Below are positions 8,016 to 17,168 of a stretch of DNA of 64,000 nucleotides, piece by piece; positions within the stretch are counted from its first letter, which is position 1, and each line of letters starts with the position of its first letter. The stretch covers positions 38,408 to 102,407 of the forward strand of contig CANRCD010000006.1 of assembly GCA_947629005.1 (NCBI GenBank), in the 5' to 3' direction. A program made the position numbers and the translations under genes. The notes beneath the pieces are model-generated. The model was not told the origin of the DNA. It ran no database searches and saw only the letters and a program-made list of their open reading frames with translations. The stretch comes from an uncultured Clostridia bacterium (GTDB lineage Bacteria > Bacillota > Clostridia > UMGS1883).

Positions 8016-8055
8016 AAACCCGAACGATAAAACAATATAAATTGGAGGCATAGCT

Positions 8056-9327
8056 ATGTTAGACATGAAAGTTATCCGCGGAGAGACCGAAAGAGTCAAG
8101 GCCGCGTTGGCCCGCCGCAAGGAGGATGTGGATATTGACGCCGTTATCGCCCTTGACGACGAGCGACGCTCCATCCTCTACGAGGTTGAAGGCCTTAAGG
8201 CCCGTCAGAACGAGGCCTCTAAGAAAATTCCCGCCATGAAGAAAGCCGACGAGGACGTTTCGCCCGTCTTTACCGAAATGAAAGAAATTTCGGACAAGGT
8301 AAAAGCGCTCGACGAAAATGTAAAGGACGTTGAGGCGAAAATCTACGACGCAATGCTTCGCATTCCAAACATTCCCAATGACGACGTGCCCGACGGCGAC
8401 ACAGACGAGGACAATGTTGAGATACGCCGCTACGGCCAGCCCACGGAATTTGACTTTGAGCCCAAGGCCCACTGGGATTTGGGCGCGGATTTAGGTATTC
8501 TTGACCCCGACACCGCAGCCAAAATAACCGGCGCGCGTTTCCATGTATACCGCGGAGCCGGAGCAAGGCTTGAGCGCGCCGTGGTGAACTATTACCTTGA
8601 CACTCACACGGAAAAACACGGCTACACCGAGATTTTCCCGCCGTTCATGGTTCACCGCAGCTCCATGGTCGGCACCGGTCAGCTCCCTAAATTTGAGGAG
8701 GACGCATACAAAGTGGCCGGTACAGAGTACTTCCTCGTACCCACGGCCGAGGTGCCCGTGACGAATATGTACCGCGAGCAAATACTTGACGGCGACAGTC
8801 TGCCCATAAAGCACGTGGCCTACACGGCCTGTTTCCGCCAAGAGGCCGGCAGCGCCGGACGCGACGGACGCGGCCTCATTCGCCAGCACCAGTTTAACAA
8901 GGTCGAGCTTGTGAAATTCACAAGGCCCGAGGACAGCTACGAGGAGCTTGAAAAGCTCACCCATGACGCCGAAATGGTGCTTCAGGGGCTTGGGCTGCCC
9001 TACAGAGTTGTAAAAATATGCGTGGGCGACCTTGGCTTCACCGCCGCCAAGAAGTACGACATTGAGGTCTGGATGCCCTCCTACGGTCGCTTCGTCGAGA
9101 TTTCCTCCTGCTCCAACTTCGAGGATTTCCAAGCCCGCCGCGCCAATATAAAATTCAAGGACGGCCCCGCAGGCAAGGCCCGCTACGTGCACACCCTCAA
9201 CGGCAGCGGAGTGGCCGTCGGCCGCACCGTCGCGGCGATTCTGGAAAATTACCAGAACGCCGACGGCAGCGTTACCGTACCCGAGGCGCTTCGCCCCTAT
9301 ATGGGCGGCCTTGAGATTATCAAATAG
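8056..9327 (+). CDS. serS: Seryl-tRNA synthetase
   Basis: A 423-aa class II synthetase that charges tRNA-Ser. The N-terminal coiled-coil arm (residues about 25-105) grips the tRNA long variable arm. Motif 2 is around [20 protein letters not shown] and motif 3 is [12 protein letters not shown] near the C-terminus. It starts 40 nt after parB with GGAGG, so it belongs to the parAB transcript. The spacer is too short to hold a T-box leader. Confidence 0.97.
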   Translation: MLDMKVIRGETERVKAALARRKEDVDIDAVIALDDERRSILYEVEGLKARQNEASKKIPAMKKADEDVSPVFTEMKEISDKVKALDENVKDVEAKIYDAMLRIPNIPNDDVPDGDTDEDNVEIRRYGQPTEFDFEPKAHWDLGADLGILDPDTAAKITGARFHVYRGAGARLERAVVNYYLDTHTEKHGYTEIFPPFMVHRSSMVGTGQLPKFEEDAYKVAGTEYFLVPTAEVPVTNMYREQILDGDSLPIKHVAYTACFRQEAGSAGRDGRGLIRQHQFNKVELVKFTRPEDSYEELEKLTHDAEMVLQGLGLPYRVVKICVGDLGFTAAKKYDIEVWMPSYGRFVEISSCSNFEDFQARRANIKFKDGPAGKARYVHTLNGSGVAVGRTVAAILENYQNADGSVTVPEALRPYMGGLEIIK

Positions 9328-9343
9328 CGTTTCACGTGAAACA
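9328..9343. promoter_or_regulatory. parS: parS site 3
   Basis: CGTTTCACGTGAAACA matches the parS palindrome except for the outermost base. It begins right after the serS stop codon and its last 3 bp overlap the serS terminator stem. Confidence 0.85.
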
Positions 9344-9372
9344 AAAGCCCGCCGCCGGCGGGCTTTTGTTTT
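9341..9372 (+). terminator. serS terminator
   Basis: ACAAAAGCCCGCCG and CGGCGGGCTTTTGT form a 14-bp stem with a very tight loop (9341-9369), followed by T residues. It closes the parA-parB-serS unit. Confidence 0.85.
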
Positions 9373-9477
9373 GAAAAAAATTGAATTTCAAAATGATACA
9401 AGTTAGATATAGCCAAGTTAGAAGCGCAAAACCCGAGAGAAACGTCTCCTATTATGCCGTTTGAGCCGACTCCCTCT

Positions 9478-10245
9478 CTATTTGGCTATTTTTATTATGT
9501 ACTCTATGTGGTCGCCGCGGTCAACCTCGCGGGCGGAAGTAACGGCCCCGCTTTTACGCAGATTCTCCACGGTCTTGGTAAGGGCCTCAATGCAGCCGCG
9601 TGCGTCGGCGGCGGAAAGCCGAGGCACAATGCGGCGGTTCGCGCGAATGCTTTCCTCAATTATATGCTGGACGGTCTTTTCGGCCATGGCGGCGCTCATA
9701 CCCGCCTTGCCTATACGCTCGGCGGCGTCGAGCTGTTGGGCCTCGCTGTCAAGCCTCAGCAGCGCCCTGCCGTGGCGTTCGCCAAGACCGTATTCCAGCA
9801 TTTTTGCCCTAACGGAACGCGGCAGCTTCAACAGCCGCAGTTTGTTGGAGACCGCGCTGGGACTTTTCGATATCATGTCCGAGACTTGCTCCCGCGTCAG
9901 GTGATGATAGGTCATCAAGCGGTCAATGCTTTCTGCCTCCTCAAAACAATTGAGGTCCTTACGCTGAATGTTTTCCACTATGGATGCCACGGCGCTGCCC
10001 GCGTCGCTCATGCTGCGGATTATGGCCGGTATCTTGCCGAGTCCGGCCTCACGGGCCGCCCGCAGCCGCCTTTCGCCGGCAATGAGCTCATACCCGTGGG
10101 CCGCCTGCCGCACGATTACGGGGTTTATAACGCCGATTGAGCGGATGGATTCGCTCAGCTCCTTTATTCCCGCGGGGTCATAGTAGCGTCTCGGCTGAAA
10201 CGGGTTTGGATAGATAAGATTCACGTCGATTTCTTCTGCTCTCAT
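9478..10245 (-). CDS. noc: ParB-family nucleoid-occlusion-type protein (Noc-like)
   Basis: A 255-aa second ParB paralogue. It has the CTP-binding ParB N-domain (GERRLRAAREAGLG and ENIQRKDLNCFEEAESI) and a helix-turn-helix around SDMISKSPSAVSNKLRLL. Its position next to rsmG-mnmG is where noc sits in Bacillus; noc encodes the protein that blocks Z-ring assembly over the nucleoid. It differs from the true ParB in this window mainly in the HTH and C-terminal region. It could instead be a second Spo0J-like protein, since no Noc-specific binding site was identified. It has its own promoter at 10291-10319. Confidence 0.75.
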   Translation of the reverse strand: MRAEEIDVNLIYPNPFQPRRYYDPAGIKELSESIRSIGVINPVIVRQAAHGYELIAGERRLRAAREAGLGKIPAIIRSMSDAGSAVASIVENIQRKDLNCFEEAESIDRLMTYHHLTREQVSDMISKSPSAVSNKLRLLKLPRSVRAKMLEYGLGERHGRALLRLDSEAQQLDAAERIGKAGMSAAMAEKTVQHIIEESIRANRRIVPRLSAADARGCIEALTKTVENLRKSGAVTSAREVDRGDHIEYIIKIAK

Positions 10246-10290
10246 TTGCGCATTTCTCCTTCGTGGTATGGTTTGGCTTTTTATATCAAG

Positions 10291-10319
10291 ATTATACCAT
10301 AAAATATGCGCCTTGTGAA
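10291..10319 (-). promoter_or_regulatory. Predicted promoter of the noc-like gene
   Basis: On the minus strand, TTCACA (10319-10314), 17-nt spacer and TATAAT (10296-10291) preceded by TGG, upstream of AAGGAG and the ATG at 10245. Confidence 0.65.
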
Positions 10320-10345
10320 CAAAAACATTTCGCCTTATAACGACG

Positions 10346-10371
10346 AAAGAGCCCTATTTGATGGGCTCTTT
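10346..10371 (-). terminator. Hairpin at the 3' end of rsmG
   Basis: AAAGAGCCC and GGGCTCTTT form a 9-bp stem with an 8-nt loop. It overlaps the last codons and stop of rsmG. Only a weak T-tract follows, so termination efficiency is uncertain. Confidence 0.5.
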
Positions 10372-11061
10372 CGCAGGTTTTCCCGCTTTTCTGGGGTATT
10401 TTGACGGGGTTTTTTCAATTTTTTCTATAATACAGAGGCTGTGAACAGGACCGCCGCCGCCGAGGGAGACGGCGCGTATATCCCGCAGCCTTCCGCCCAT
10501 GGCGTTAATGGCGGCGGAAGCCTCGGCGGCCTCCCGCTCCGGATTGGGCCCCTTCATCGCGATGAAGAAGCCGCCCGCCTTTGCAAGGGGGAGGGCGTAC
10601 TCGGCCAAAACCGAAAGGTCGGCCACGGCCCGCGCCACAACGATATCAAAGTTCTCCCTAAGCGAGGTTCTCGCGGCGTCCTCGGCCCTTGTATGAATGG
10701 CGCGAATATCGGAAAACCCGAGAGCCGCGGCGGTTTTGTTTAAAAAATCAACCCTTTTGCCAAGGCTGTCCAGCATAGTCATTTTAAGGTCGGGACGCGC
10801 GATTTTGAGCGGAAGCGACGGGAAGCCCGCGCCCGCCCCGACGTCAGCCACAGAGGCCCCGATATCGAAAAGTCCGGTCGTCAGCGGCGTCAGCGAGTCG
10901 AGAAAATGCTTGACGCGCACCTCCTCGGGCTCGGTTATAGCGGTCAGGTTCATATTTTCATTGGCGTCAAGCAGTAACCGCTCGTAAAGCTCAAAGCTTC
11001 GAAGTTGCTCCTCGCCGAGGGCAAGCCCCAGACGGGACGCCCCAAGCTCAAGAGTTTTCAT
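10354..11061 (-). CDS. rsmG: RsmG (GidB), 16S rRNA m7G527 methyltransferase
   Basis: A 235-aa SAM-dependent methyltransferase that modifies G527 of 16S rRNA. The SAM-binding loop is [17 protein letters not shown] and a second conserved patch is [16 protein letters not shown]. The start at 11061 is preferred because of its GGGAGAGG site; an upstream in-frame start would extend into mnmG without a ribosome binding site. The first 14 bp overlap the 3' end of mnmG, indicating coupled translation. Confidence 0.93.
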   Translation of the reverse strand: MKTLELGASRLGLALGEEQLRSFELYERLLLDANENMNLTAITEPEEVRVKHFLDSLTPLTTGLFDIGASVADVGAGAGFPSLPLKIARPDLKMTMLDSLGKRVDFLNKTAAALGFSDIRAIHTRAEDAARTSLRENFDIVVARAVADLSVLAEYALPLAKAGGFFIAMKGPNPEREAAEASAAINAMGGRLRDIRAVSLGGGGPVHSLCIIEKIEKTPSKYPRKAGKPAKEPIK

Positions 11062-12934
11062 GGCTCTCCCTCTCCCTCGCAGCGAGATAAATGAGCAGCA
11101 CGCCCACATCCGCCGGACTGACGCCGCTGATACGGCTCGCGCGGCCCACGTTCTCGGGCCGCATTTTCATCAGCTTCTGGCGGGCCTCCAGCCGGAGGCC
11201 GTATATCTTCTCGTAGTCGGTATCCGCGGGAATCAGTCGTTTTTCGTTCTTTTTAAACTGCTCCACCTGCTCGATTTGGCGTTTTATGTAGCCCTCGTAC
11301 TTGACGGCTATCTCAACCTGTTCCGCCTCGGCGCGGGCCAGAGCGGGCCGCAGCGGGTCGAACGGGGCGAGCTCAGAGTAACCGACGGCGGGCCTCTTAA
11401 GAAGCTCGGCCAGCCTGATTCCCGTGGTAAGCGGAGCCTCGCCCTTTTCCTCAAGCAAGCGGTTGATCTCTCCCGAGGGAGCAAGAACGACGTCCTTTAT
11501 GCGTGCAATCTCGTCCTCTATGCGGCGGCGCTTTGCAAGAAAACGGGCATAGCGCTCGTCGGATATGAGGCCTATCTCGTGCCCGACCGGAGTAAGGCGA
11601 AGGTCGGCGTTATCCTGCCGTAGCAGCAGGCGGTACTCCGCGCGGCTGGTCAGCATACGGTAGGGCTCGTTCGTGCCCTTGGTCACCAAATCGTCAATCA
11701 GCACTCCGATATATGCCTCGCTGCGGTCAAAGACTATGGGGTCCCTGCCGTCGAGCTTGCGGGCGGCGTTTATGCCCGCCATAAGTCCCTGCGCCGCGGC
11801 CTCCTCGTATCCGCTGGTACCGTTGAACTGGCCCGCCCCGTAAAGGCCGTCAATACTCCTGAACTCAAGCGATGGCCGGAGCTGAAGCGGGTCGCAGCAA
11901 TCGTACTCAATGGCATAGGCGCAGCGCATTATTTCGGCATTCTCAAGCCCGTTCATGCTGTGGAGCACATCGGCCTGAACGTCCTCGGGCAGGGAACTGC
12001 TCATGCCCTGAACGTAGGTCTCGCAGGTATCGAGGCCCATGGGCTCGATGAAAGCCTGATGGCGCTCTTTATCGGCAAAACGGACGACCTTGTCCTCGAT
12101 AGAGGGGCAGTAGCGGGGACCCACGCCGTCTATGAGGCCGTTGAAAAGCGGACTGCGGTGCAGGTTTGCCCGAATTATTTCATGTGTTTTTTCGTTGGTA
12201 TAGGTGAGATAGCAGCGAACCTTATTAGTCAGTCCGCCCTCAGTTTCAAAAGAAAACGGCGTGATATCCCCGTCGCCCTCCTGAATCTCCATTTTTGAAT
12301 AATCAAGGCTGCGGCTGTGAACCCGAGCCGGAGTGCCGGTTTTAAAGCGCATTAGCTCCACGCCGAGCTTTGAAAGGCTTTCGCTGAGCCCCCGCGAGGG
12401 AAACATTCCATCCGGACCGCCGCTGTAAGCTGTTTCTCCCACTATGACGCGGCCCTCAAGATAGGTGCCGGTGGCGATAATAACGGCCTTCGCCGCATAC
12501 TTTATACCTGTGTGGATGGTGAGGACGAAGCCCTCTCCGCCGCGCTCTATGCTTTTTACCTCGGCTTGGCGCACCGAAAGGTTTGCCTGATTTTCAAGGC
12601 GTTTTTTCATGTCGATCTGATACATACGCCTATCCTCCTGCGCGCGAAGGGAGTGAACGGCCGGCCCCTTGCGCAGGTTCAGCATACGAGACTGGAGCAT
12701 ATTCTTATCGGCGCACTTGCCCATTTCACCGCCAAGGGCATCTATTTCGCGGACAAGGTGACCCTTGGCCGTGCCTCCGATACTGGGGTTGCAGGGCATA
12801 TTGGCCACAGCGTCGAGATTTATGGTGAAAACGATGGTCTTTTTGCCAAGCCGCGCCGCCGCGAGCGCAGCCTCGCAGCCCGCATGGCCCGCGCCGATGA
12901 CGGCTATATCGCAGCTTATTGTTTTTTCGGCCAT
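11048..12934 (-). CDS. mnmG: MnmG (GidA), tRNA uridine-34 carboxymethylaminomethyl synthesis enzyme
   Basis: A 628-aa FAD enzyme that works with MnmE to modify U34 of tRNAs reading NNA/NNG codons. The dinucleotide-binding motif [10 protein letters not shown] begins at residue 14. The family signatures [21 protein letters not shown] and [17 protein letters not shown] are present. Full length for the family. The ATG at 12934 is preceded by AAAGGGGG. It forms an operon with rsmG. Its partner mnmE lies 2.6 kb away beyond the inserted rny gene. Confidence 0.97.
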   Translation of the reverse strand: MAEKTISCDIAVIGAGHAGCEAALAAARLGKKTIVFTINLDAVANMPCNPSIGGTAKGHLVREIDALGGEMGKCADKNMLQSRMLNLRKGPAVHSLRAQEDRRMYQIDMKKRLENQANLSVRQAEVKSIERGGEGFVLTIHTGIKYAAKAVIIATGTYLEGRVIVGETAYSGGPDGMFPSRGLSESLSKLGVELMRFKTGTPARVHSRSLDYSKMEIQEGDGDITPFSFETEGGLTNKVRCYLTYTNEKTHEIIRANLHRSPLFNGLIDGVGPRYCPSIEDKVVRFADKERHQAFIEPMGLDTCETYVQGMSSSLPEDVQADVLHSMNGLENAEIMRCAYAIEYDCCDPLQLRPSLEFRSIDGLYGAGQFNGTSGYEEAAAQGLMAGINAARKLDGRDPIVFDRSEAYIGVLIDDLVTKGTNEPYRMLTSRAEYRLLLRQDNADLRLTPVGHEIGLISDERYARFLAKRRRIEDEIARIKDVVLAPSGEINRLLEEKGEAPLTTGIRLAELLKRPAVGYSELAPFDPLRPALARAEAEQVEIAVKYEGYIKRQIEQVEQFKKNEKRLIPADTDYEKIYGLRLEARQKLMKMRPENVGRASRISGVSPADVGVLLIYLAARERESHENS

Positions 12935-13266
12935 GCTTCGGCCCCCTTTGTATTTTTACTTTTTTCGCAGAAAAAAACATCGGAACAAAGACAGGCTTTG
13001 CCTAAGCCGCCGATTGCAGCCTGCTCGCGAAAAGTCAAAAAGCAAGCTAAGTCATTATGAGGGCGGCTTTCCATTAGAATGGGCCCCGCAAAGACGGCAA
13101 AGCCGGATTTGTGGGAAAGGAGGAGCAGCGGAGCGAGCCCGGTTTTGGTTTTGTAAAAACCGAAACCGCGATGCGTAGCTTGCGACGACGACGAGCAAGC
13201 CTTCGCGCGGAGACTTTTTTCGCAGAAAAAAACGTCGGAGCAAAGACAGGCTTTGCTCCGACGCCG
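12935..13266 (-). repeat. Gene-free spacer with a duplicated 44-bp hairpin module
   Basis: The segments 12958-13001 and 13213-13256 are direct repeats, 42 of 44 positions identical (starting ACTTTTTTCGCAG). The second copy forms the strong terminator of the tRNA-Leu gene; the first has lost its right arm and cannot fold as well. The DNA between them holds further short inverted repeats and no credible gene. The mnmG promoter must lie here but is not obvious. Confidence 0.7.
13226..13263 (-). terminator. Terminator of tRNA-Leu(AAG)
   Basis: CGTCGGAGCAAAG and CTTTGCTCCGACG form a perfect 13-bp stem with a 5-nt loop (13233-13263). On the minus strand it is followed by seven T (13232-13226). Confidence 0.88.
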
Positions 13267-13349
13267 TGGTGCGAGAGACGGGACTTGAACCCGTATGGTC
13301 TCCCACACGCACCTTAAACGTGCGCGTATGCCAATTCCGCCACTCTCGC
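13267..13349 (-). tRNA. tRNA-Leu, anticodon AAG
   Basis: An 83-nt class II tRNA including an encoded CCA end. The acceptor stem is GCGAGAG/CTCTCGC. The D-loop has TTGG, the T-arm is ACGGG-TTCAAGT-CCCGT and the variable arm is short, closed by TGG/CCA. The anticodon stem CACGT/GCGTG encloses the loop TTAAGGT, giving anticodon A34-A35-G36, which reads CUU/CUC leucine codons. A34 is unusual in bacteria, where GAG is normal. Confidence 0.9.
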
Positions 13350-13368
13350 ATTTATTGGCGACTGTTAC

Positions 13369-13397
13369 AGTATAGCATAACGGCCTTGGTTTGTCAA
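13369..13397 (-). promoter_or_regulatory. Promoter of tRNA-Leu(AAG)
   Basis: Consensus TTGACA (13397-13392), 17-nt spacer and TATACT (13374-13369) on the minus strand, about 20 nt from the tRNA 5' end. Confidence 0.85.
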
Positions 13398-13536
13398 GAC
13401 CTTTTTCAAAAAATTTTGTGCGTCTGTAAAATTTCTCCGCAAGTCAGGCCATCAAGAGTCGCGCGGCATTTTATCCTTTAAGCGCTATTTTCCCTCCCAA
13501 TTTACAAAAAATTCAAAATATATTTTATCCCCTCAC

Positions 13537-13565
13537 TTGACAAGCCATATAAATTAATATATAAT
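13537..13565 (+). promoter_or_regulatory. Promoter of rny
   Basis: Perfect TTGACA (13537-13542), 17 nt, TATAAT (13560-13565). The 5' untranslated region is about 85 nt and GC-rich. Confidence 0.85.
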
Positions 13566-13658
13566 AAGTATGTAATTTTGTGTCCGGTCAGCGCTGTATG
13601 TGGTTCAGCGGCGCTCAGGCCCGACGCAAGGTTTTAATATAAATAAGGAGGTGTTTCA

Positions 13659-15215
13659 ATGACGCCGGTAATTATTACCATTGCTGTGGCCATCCTCCTG
13701 TGTCTTGGTGTTGGGTTTGCCTGCCATAAGGCGGGCTATAACCATAGAATCAAAATAGCGGAAGCCGAGCTCGGACGGGCGGAGGAACAGGCTAAGAAAA
13801 TCGTTGACGACGCAAAAAAAGAGGCCGAGGACAAAAAGCGCGTGGCGCTGGTGGAGGCCAAGGAGGAAATCCTTAAGTCAAAAAACGAAGCCGAGCGCGA
13901 GTTCAAGGACCGCCGGAGCGAGATAAACCGACAGGAAAGACGACTGCAGCAAAAAGAAGAAAATCTTGACAAAAAAACCGAATCACTGGAAAAAAAGGAC
14001 GAGCTTTTGAATAAAAAGCTCAAGGCCGCGGAAGCTCAACAGGCCGAGTTGGAGGAGCTGCGCAAGCAGGAAACGGAAATTCTCGAACGCCTGAGCGGGC
14101 TTACCGCAGAAGAAGCTAAGGAGTATCTGCTGCGCAACATTGAAAGCGAGGTTCGCCACGAGGCGGCCATAATGATCAAAGAGATCGAAACGCAGACAAA
14201 GGACGAGGCGGACAAAAAAGCAAAGAACATTATCAGCGCAGCCATACAGAGATGCGCCGCCGATCATGTGGCGGAGACCACCGTCAGCGTTGTTTCGCTG
14301 CCAAACGATGAAATGAAAGGCCGCATAATCGGCCGCGAGGGTCGGAATATCCGCGCTCTCGAAACTCTCACAGGCATTGACCTTATCATTGACGATACGC
14401 CCGAAGCGGTTATCCTTTCCGGCTTTGACCCAATCCGCCGCGAGGTTGCAAGGGTGGCGCTGGAGAAGCTCATCACAGACGGGCGAATTCACCCCGCCAG
14501 AATCGAAGAAATGGTTGAACGGGCCAAAAAGGAGGTTGACCAGACAATCAAGCAGGAGGGCGAGCAGGCCACGTTTGAGACGGGCGTTCACGGCCTTCAC
14601 CCCGAGCTGGTTAAACTGCTGGGCAAGCTACGCTTCAGGACAAGCTACGGCCAAAACGTGCTCAAGCATTCTATCGAAGTGTCCCACGTGGCCGGCATTA
14701 TGGCCGGAGAGCTTGGCGCCGACGTTACGCTTGCCAAGCGCGCGGGTCTGCTGCACGATATCGGCAAGGCCGTTGACCACGAGGTCGAGGGCAGCCATAT
14801 CAGCATAGGCGTAGATTTGGCGAAGAAGTTCCATGAGAGCAAAGAAGTCATCCACGCTATCGAGGCTCACCACGGCGACGTGGAGCCCACCACTATCATC
14901 GCCTGCTTGGTACAGGCCGCCGACGCAATAAGCGCCGCTCGTCCCGGAGCGAGGCGCGAAAATATTGAAACCTACATAAAGCGCCTTCAGAAGTTGGAGG
15001 AAATTGCTAATTCCTTCAACGGAGTAAACAATTCCTACGCTATTCAGGCCGGCCGCGAGATACGCATTATGGTCAAGCCGGAGCAGGTCGGCGACGACGA
15101 TATGGCTTTTATAGCCCGAGAGATTTGCAAAAAAATCGAAAGCGATTTGGAATATCCCGGTCAAATCAAAGTCAATGTTATCCGCGAAACCAGAACCACC
15201 GATTTCGCGAAGTAA
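13659..15215 (+). CDS. rny: Ribonuclease Y
   Basis: A 518-aa membrane-anchored endoribonuclease that initiates mRNA decay in Firmicutes. It has an N-terminal transmembrane helix (residues about 3-23), then a long charged coiled coil (about 30-190). A KH RNA-binding domain (about 200-270, [15 protein letters not shown]) comes next. The HD phosphohydrolase domain has [12 protein letters not shown] and the upstream H..EVSHVAG motif. The end RTTDFAK is typical. GGAGG lies before the ATG. In most Firmicutes rny is near recA; here it sits between mnmG and mnmE, facing away from both. Confidence 0.97.
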   Translation: MTPVIITIAVAILLCLGVGFACHKAGYNHRIKIAEAELGRAEEQAKKIVDDAKKEAEDKKRVALVEAKEEILKSKNEAEREFKDRRSEINRQERRLQQKEENLDKKTESLEKKDELLNKKLKAAEAQQAELEELRKQETEILERLSGLTAEEAKEYLLRNIESEVRHEAAIMIKEIETQTKDEADKKAKNIISAAIQRCAADHVAETTVSVVSLPNDEMKGRIIGREGRNIRALETLTGIDLIIDDTPEAVILSGFDPIRREVARVALEKLITDGRIHPARIEEMVERAKKEVDQTIKQEGEQATFETGVHGLHPELVKLLGKLRFRTSYGQNVLKHSIEVSHVAGIMAGELGADVTLAKRAGLLHDIGKAVDHEVEGSHISIGVDLAKKFHESKEVIHAIEAHHGDVEPTTIIACLVQAADAISAARPGARRENIETYIKRLQKLEEIANSFNGVNNSYAIQAGREIRIMVKPEQVGDDDMAFIAREICKKIESDLEYPGQIKVNVIRETRTTDFAK

Positions 15216-15225
15216 ATCCGAACAC

Positions 15226-15254
15226 AAACCCCCGAGGCAGAGCCTCGGGGGTTT
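15226..15254 (+). terminator. rny terminator
   Basis: AAACCCCCGAGGC and GCCTCGGGGGTTT (13-bp stem, AGA loop) directly after the rny stop. The symmetric A/T ends could also work for minus-strand transcripts. The following 240 bp up to mnmE hold nothing I can identify. Confidence 0.85.
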
Positions 15255-15493
15255 CAGCGTGTCGATAAAACTAATTTCGACGAGTAAAATAACAATCCAT
15301 TAATCCTGGCAGATCGTTTTATGAATTATATTGTCAGGGAGCCGCTCCGCCTACCGCAAAAACGGGCATAAAAACGGCGACTGAATATCGCTGCGCGTGT
15401 CCGCGCGGGTTGAGGGCGGCCCGCCTCATTTTTCGCATTAAAGATTCCCGTTTAACGGCGCGCCGGACTTAGGGCGTGAGTTTAAGCGCGGTT

Positions 15494-16813
15494 TTATTTT
15501 CCCAGACAGAAATCCTCGAAAATCTTATCGACTACCTCCTGATTAAGGCTCAAACCCTCAGCCTCTCCGAGAGCGGCGATGGCGTCGGCTATGTCCACGG
15601 CCGCGAGGTCGCTGTAAAAGCCGTCGCCAAGTGAGGCTGCGGCGCGCTCAAGCGCCTCCGCAGCGCGAGTTACGGCCTCGAGTTGGCGGCGGTTCGCTAT
15701 CGGAGCCGAGCCCCCGTCCATCAAGCCGAGACGACGAACAATCTCTCCGCGAAGCTCTTCGACGCCAAAGCCGGTTTTCGCGCTGATTTTAAAATAATCA
15801 TCACGCCCGTCGCGCGCAAGGTCGCATTTGTTGGCGGCCTTGATAAGGGCGCAGGGTATGGAGGCGAGAATATCCTCCTCTTCGGGAGTAAGAGGACGGC
15901 CCGCTTCGGTGACGAAAACGCATATATCCGCTTCCTTAATGGAGCTCAGGCTAAGGCGCACACCTATCTCCTCTACGCCGCCGGCCTGACGGATACCTGC
16001 CGTATCGCCCAACCGCACGGGCACGCCTTCAATGTCGGTCCAAACCTCCACCAAATCTCGGGTGGTACCGGCCTCGGGCGTAACAATGGCCCTCTCACGG
16101 CCGTAAATCGCGTTTAAAAGAGAGCTCTTGCCGGTATTCGGTACTCCGCAAATTACGCAGAATACTCCGTTCCTCAAAGCCTCCCCCCTACGGAAGCTGC
16201 CGCTGAGCCTCCTAAGACGGCCTATCATACCATTGATTTTTTCAGAGAGAGCGCCGCCCGCAAAATCCTCAACGTCATCATCGGGGAAGTCAGCGGAGAC
16301 TTGAATGGCCGCGAGCAGCTTCACCAACTCGTCTCTTATTTCATTTATGGGCTTTGATATGCCGCCTTCAAGCCTGTTTACCGCGGCCCAAAGGGCGCCG
16401 TCGGTACGGGCGTCAATTATGTCCTTGACGGCCTCGGCCTGAGTCAGGCTGAGCTTGCCGTTCATAAAGGCACGCTTTGTAAACTCGCCGGGCTGAGCCA
16501 GAACACAGCCGCGGCTGATGAGGGCGTCGATTATGCGATTAACGCCAACCATGCCGCCGTGGCAGCTTATCTCGCACACATTTTCACCGGTAAATGAGCG
16601 AGGCGCACGGAAAACAGTCACAAGACACTCGTCAATTACGCCGCTTTCGTCCACGGTTTTGCCAAATGTTACGGTGTGGCTTTGCGCCGTGAGCAGGCTT
16701 TTTTTTGAGCGGAACACCTCCGCCGTTAGCTCGACCGCCCTCTCCCCGCTGACACGTATAACGGCAATGCCGCCTCGACCGTAGGGAGTGGATAGGGCGC
16801 ATATAGTTGACAT
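15494..16813 (-). CDS. mnmE: MnmE (TrmE), tRNA modification GTPase
   Basis: A 439-aa GTPase partner of MnmG in U34 modification. The N-terminal tetrahydrofolate-binding domain starts STICALSTPYGRGGIAVIR. The G domain in the middle has G1 GVPNTGKSS, G2 GTTRD and G3 DTAG. The final residues CLGK are the conserved C-terminal catalytic C-x-GK motif. The ATG follows AGAGGTGG. Length is slightly below the usual 450-460 aa but all motifs are present. Confidence 0.96.
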   Translation of the reverse strand: MSTICALSTPYGRGGIAVIRVSGERAVELTAEVFRSKKSLLTAQSHTVTFGKTVDESGVIDECLVTVFRAPRSFTGENVCEISCHGGMVGVNRIIDALISRGCVLAQPGEFTKRAFMNGKLSLTQAEAVKDIIDARTDGALWAAVNRLEGGISKPINEIRDELVKLLAAIQVSADFPDDDVEDFAGGALSEKINGMIGRLRRLSGSFRRGEALRNGVFCVICGVPNTGKSSLLNAIYGRERAIVTPEAGTTRDLVEVWTDIEGVPVRLGDTAGIRQAGGVEEIGVRLSLSSIKEADICVFVTEAGRPLTPEEEDILASIPCALIKAANKCDLARDGRDDYFKISAKTGFGVEELRGEIVRRLGLMDGGSAPIANRRQLEAVTRAAEALERAAASLGDGFYSDLAAVDIADAIAALGEAEGLSLNQEVVDKIFEDFCLGK

Positions 16814-17002
16814 AATCCCACCTCTTTACTATTGTGCAGAAATTTTAATGGGCGTAAAAAAACTCACTCTGTAACATAACGCGCACGTGGGCCGACTGAA
16901 AAAATCTACAAAACGGCTTTGCCGTTTGCGGGGTCCATATTATCATCGTCCCGCATCATCGTCCCGCCGCGCAGCGGCACAAAACAGACTAACTCCTGCG
17001 CC

Positions 17003-17158
17003 GTAAATGTTTTTCGTTCGCTGCTCAAGGGCTTAAAACAATGAAAATCCGCTCGTTAGGGCGGATTTTCTTCATTAATTCAAGCCTTTTACTTTTTTAA
17101 TTCAATTTTATTTAAAAAAATACATTCAGCCCACGAACGGTCTGCGCATTTTTTTTAC
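17003..17158 (-). repeat. Dispersed 3'-end element, copy A (downstream of jag)
   Basis: A member of a four-copy family. Read along its orientation it has ATGCGCAGACCGTTC..GGGCTGAATG, then about 75 bp of AT-rich DNA. The hairpin GAAAATCCGC/GCGGATTTTC (17043-17070) follows, then TTGTTTT and AAGCCCTTGA..GAACGAAAAA. The two ends (CGTTC..GGGCT and AGCCCTTG..GAACG) are themselves an inverted repeat. It begins 10 nt past the jag stop codon, same orientation as jag. The rest of this 355-bp gap up to mnmE (16814-17002) holds no gene. Confidence 0.8.
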
Positions 17159-17168
17159 GGCCCGCAAT

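Noticed and set aside
8016..8055. T-box leader for serS (and likewise before trpS at 40530-40547)
   Set aside because: The gaps are 40 and 18 nt, far too short for a T-box, and no GGTGGCACCGCG-like box was seen.
12916..13308. A 130-codon minus-strand frame running through the tRNA-Leu flank into mnmG
   Set aside because: It crosses a tRNA, a terminator and the repeated module, so it is not a gene.
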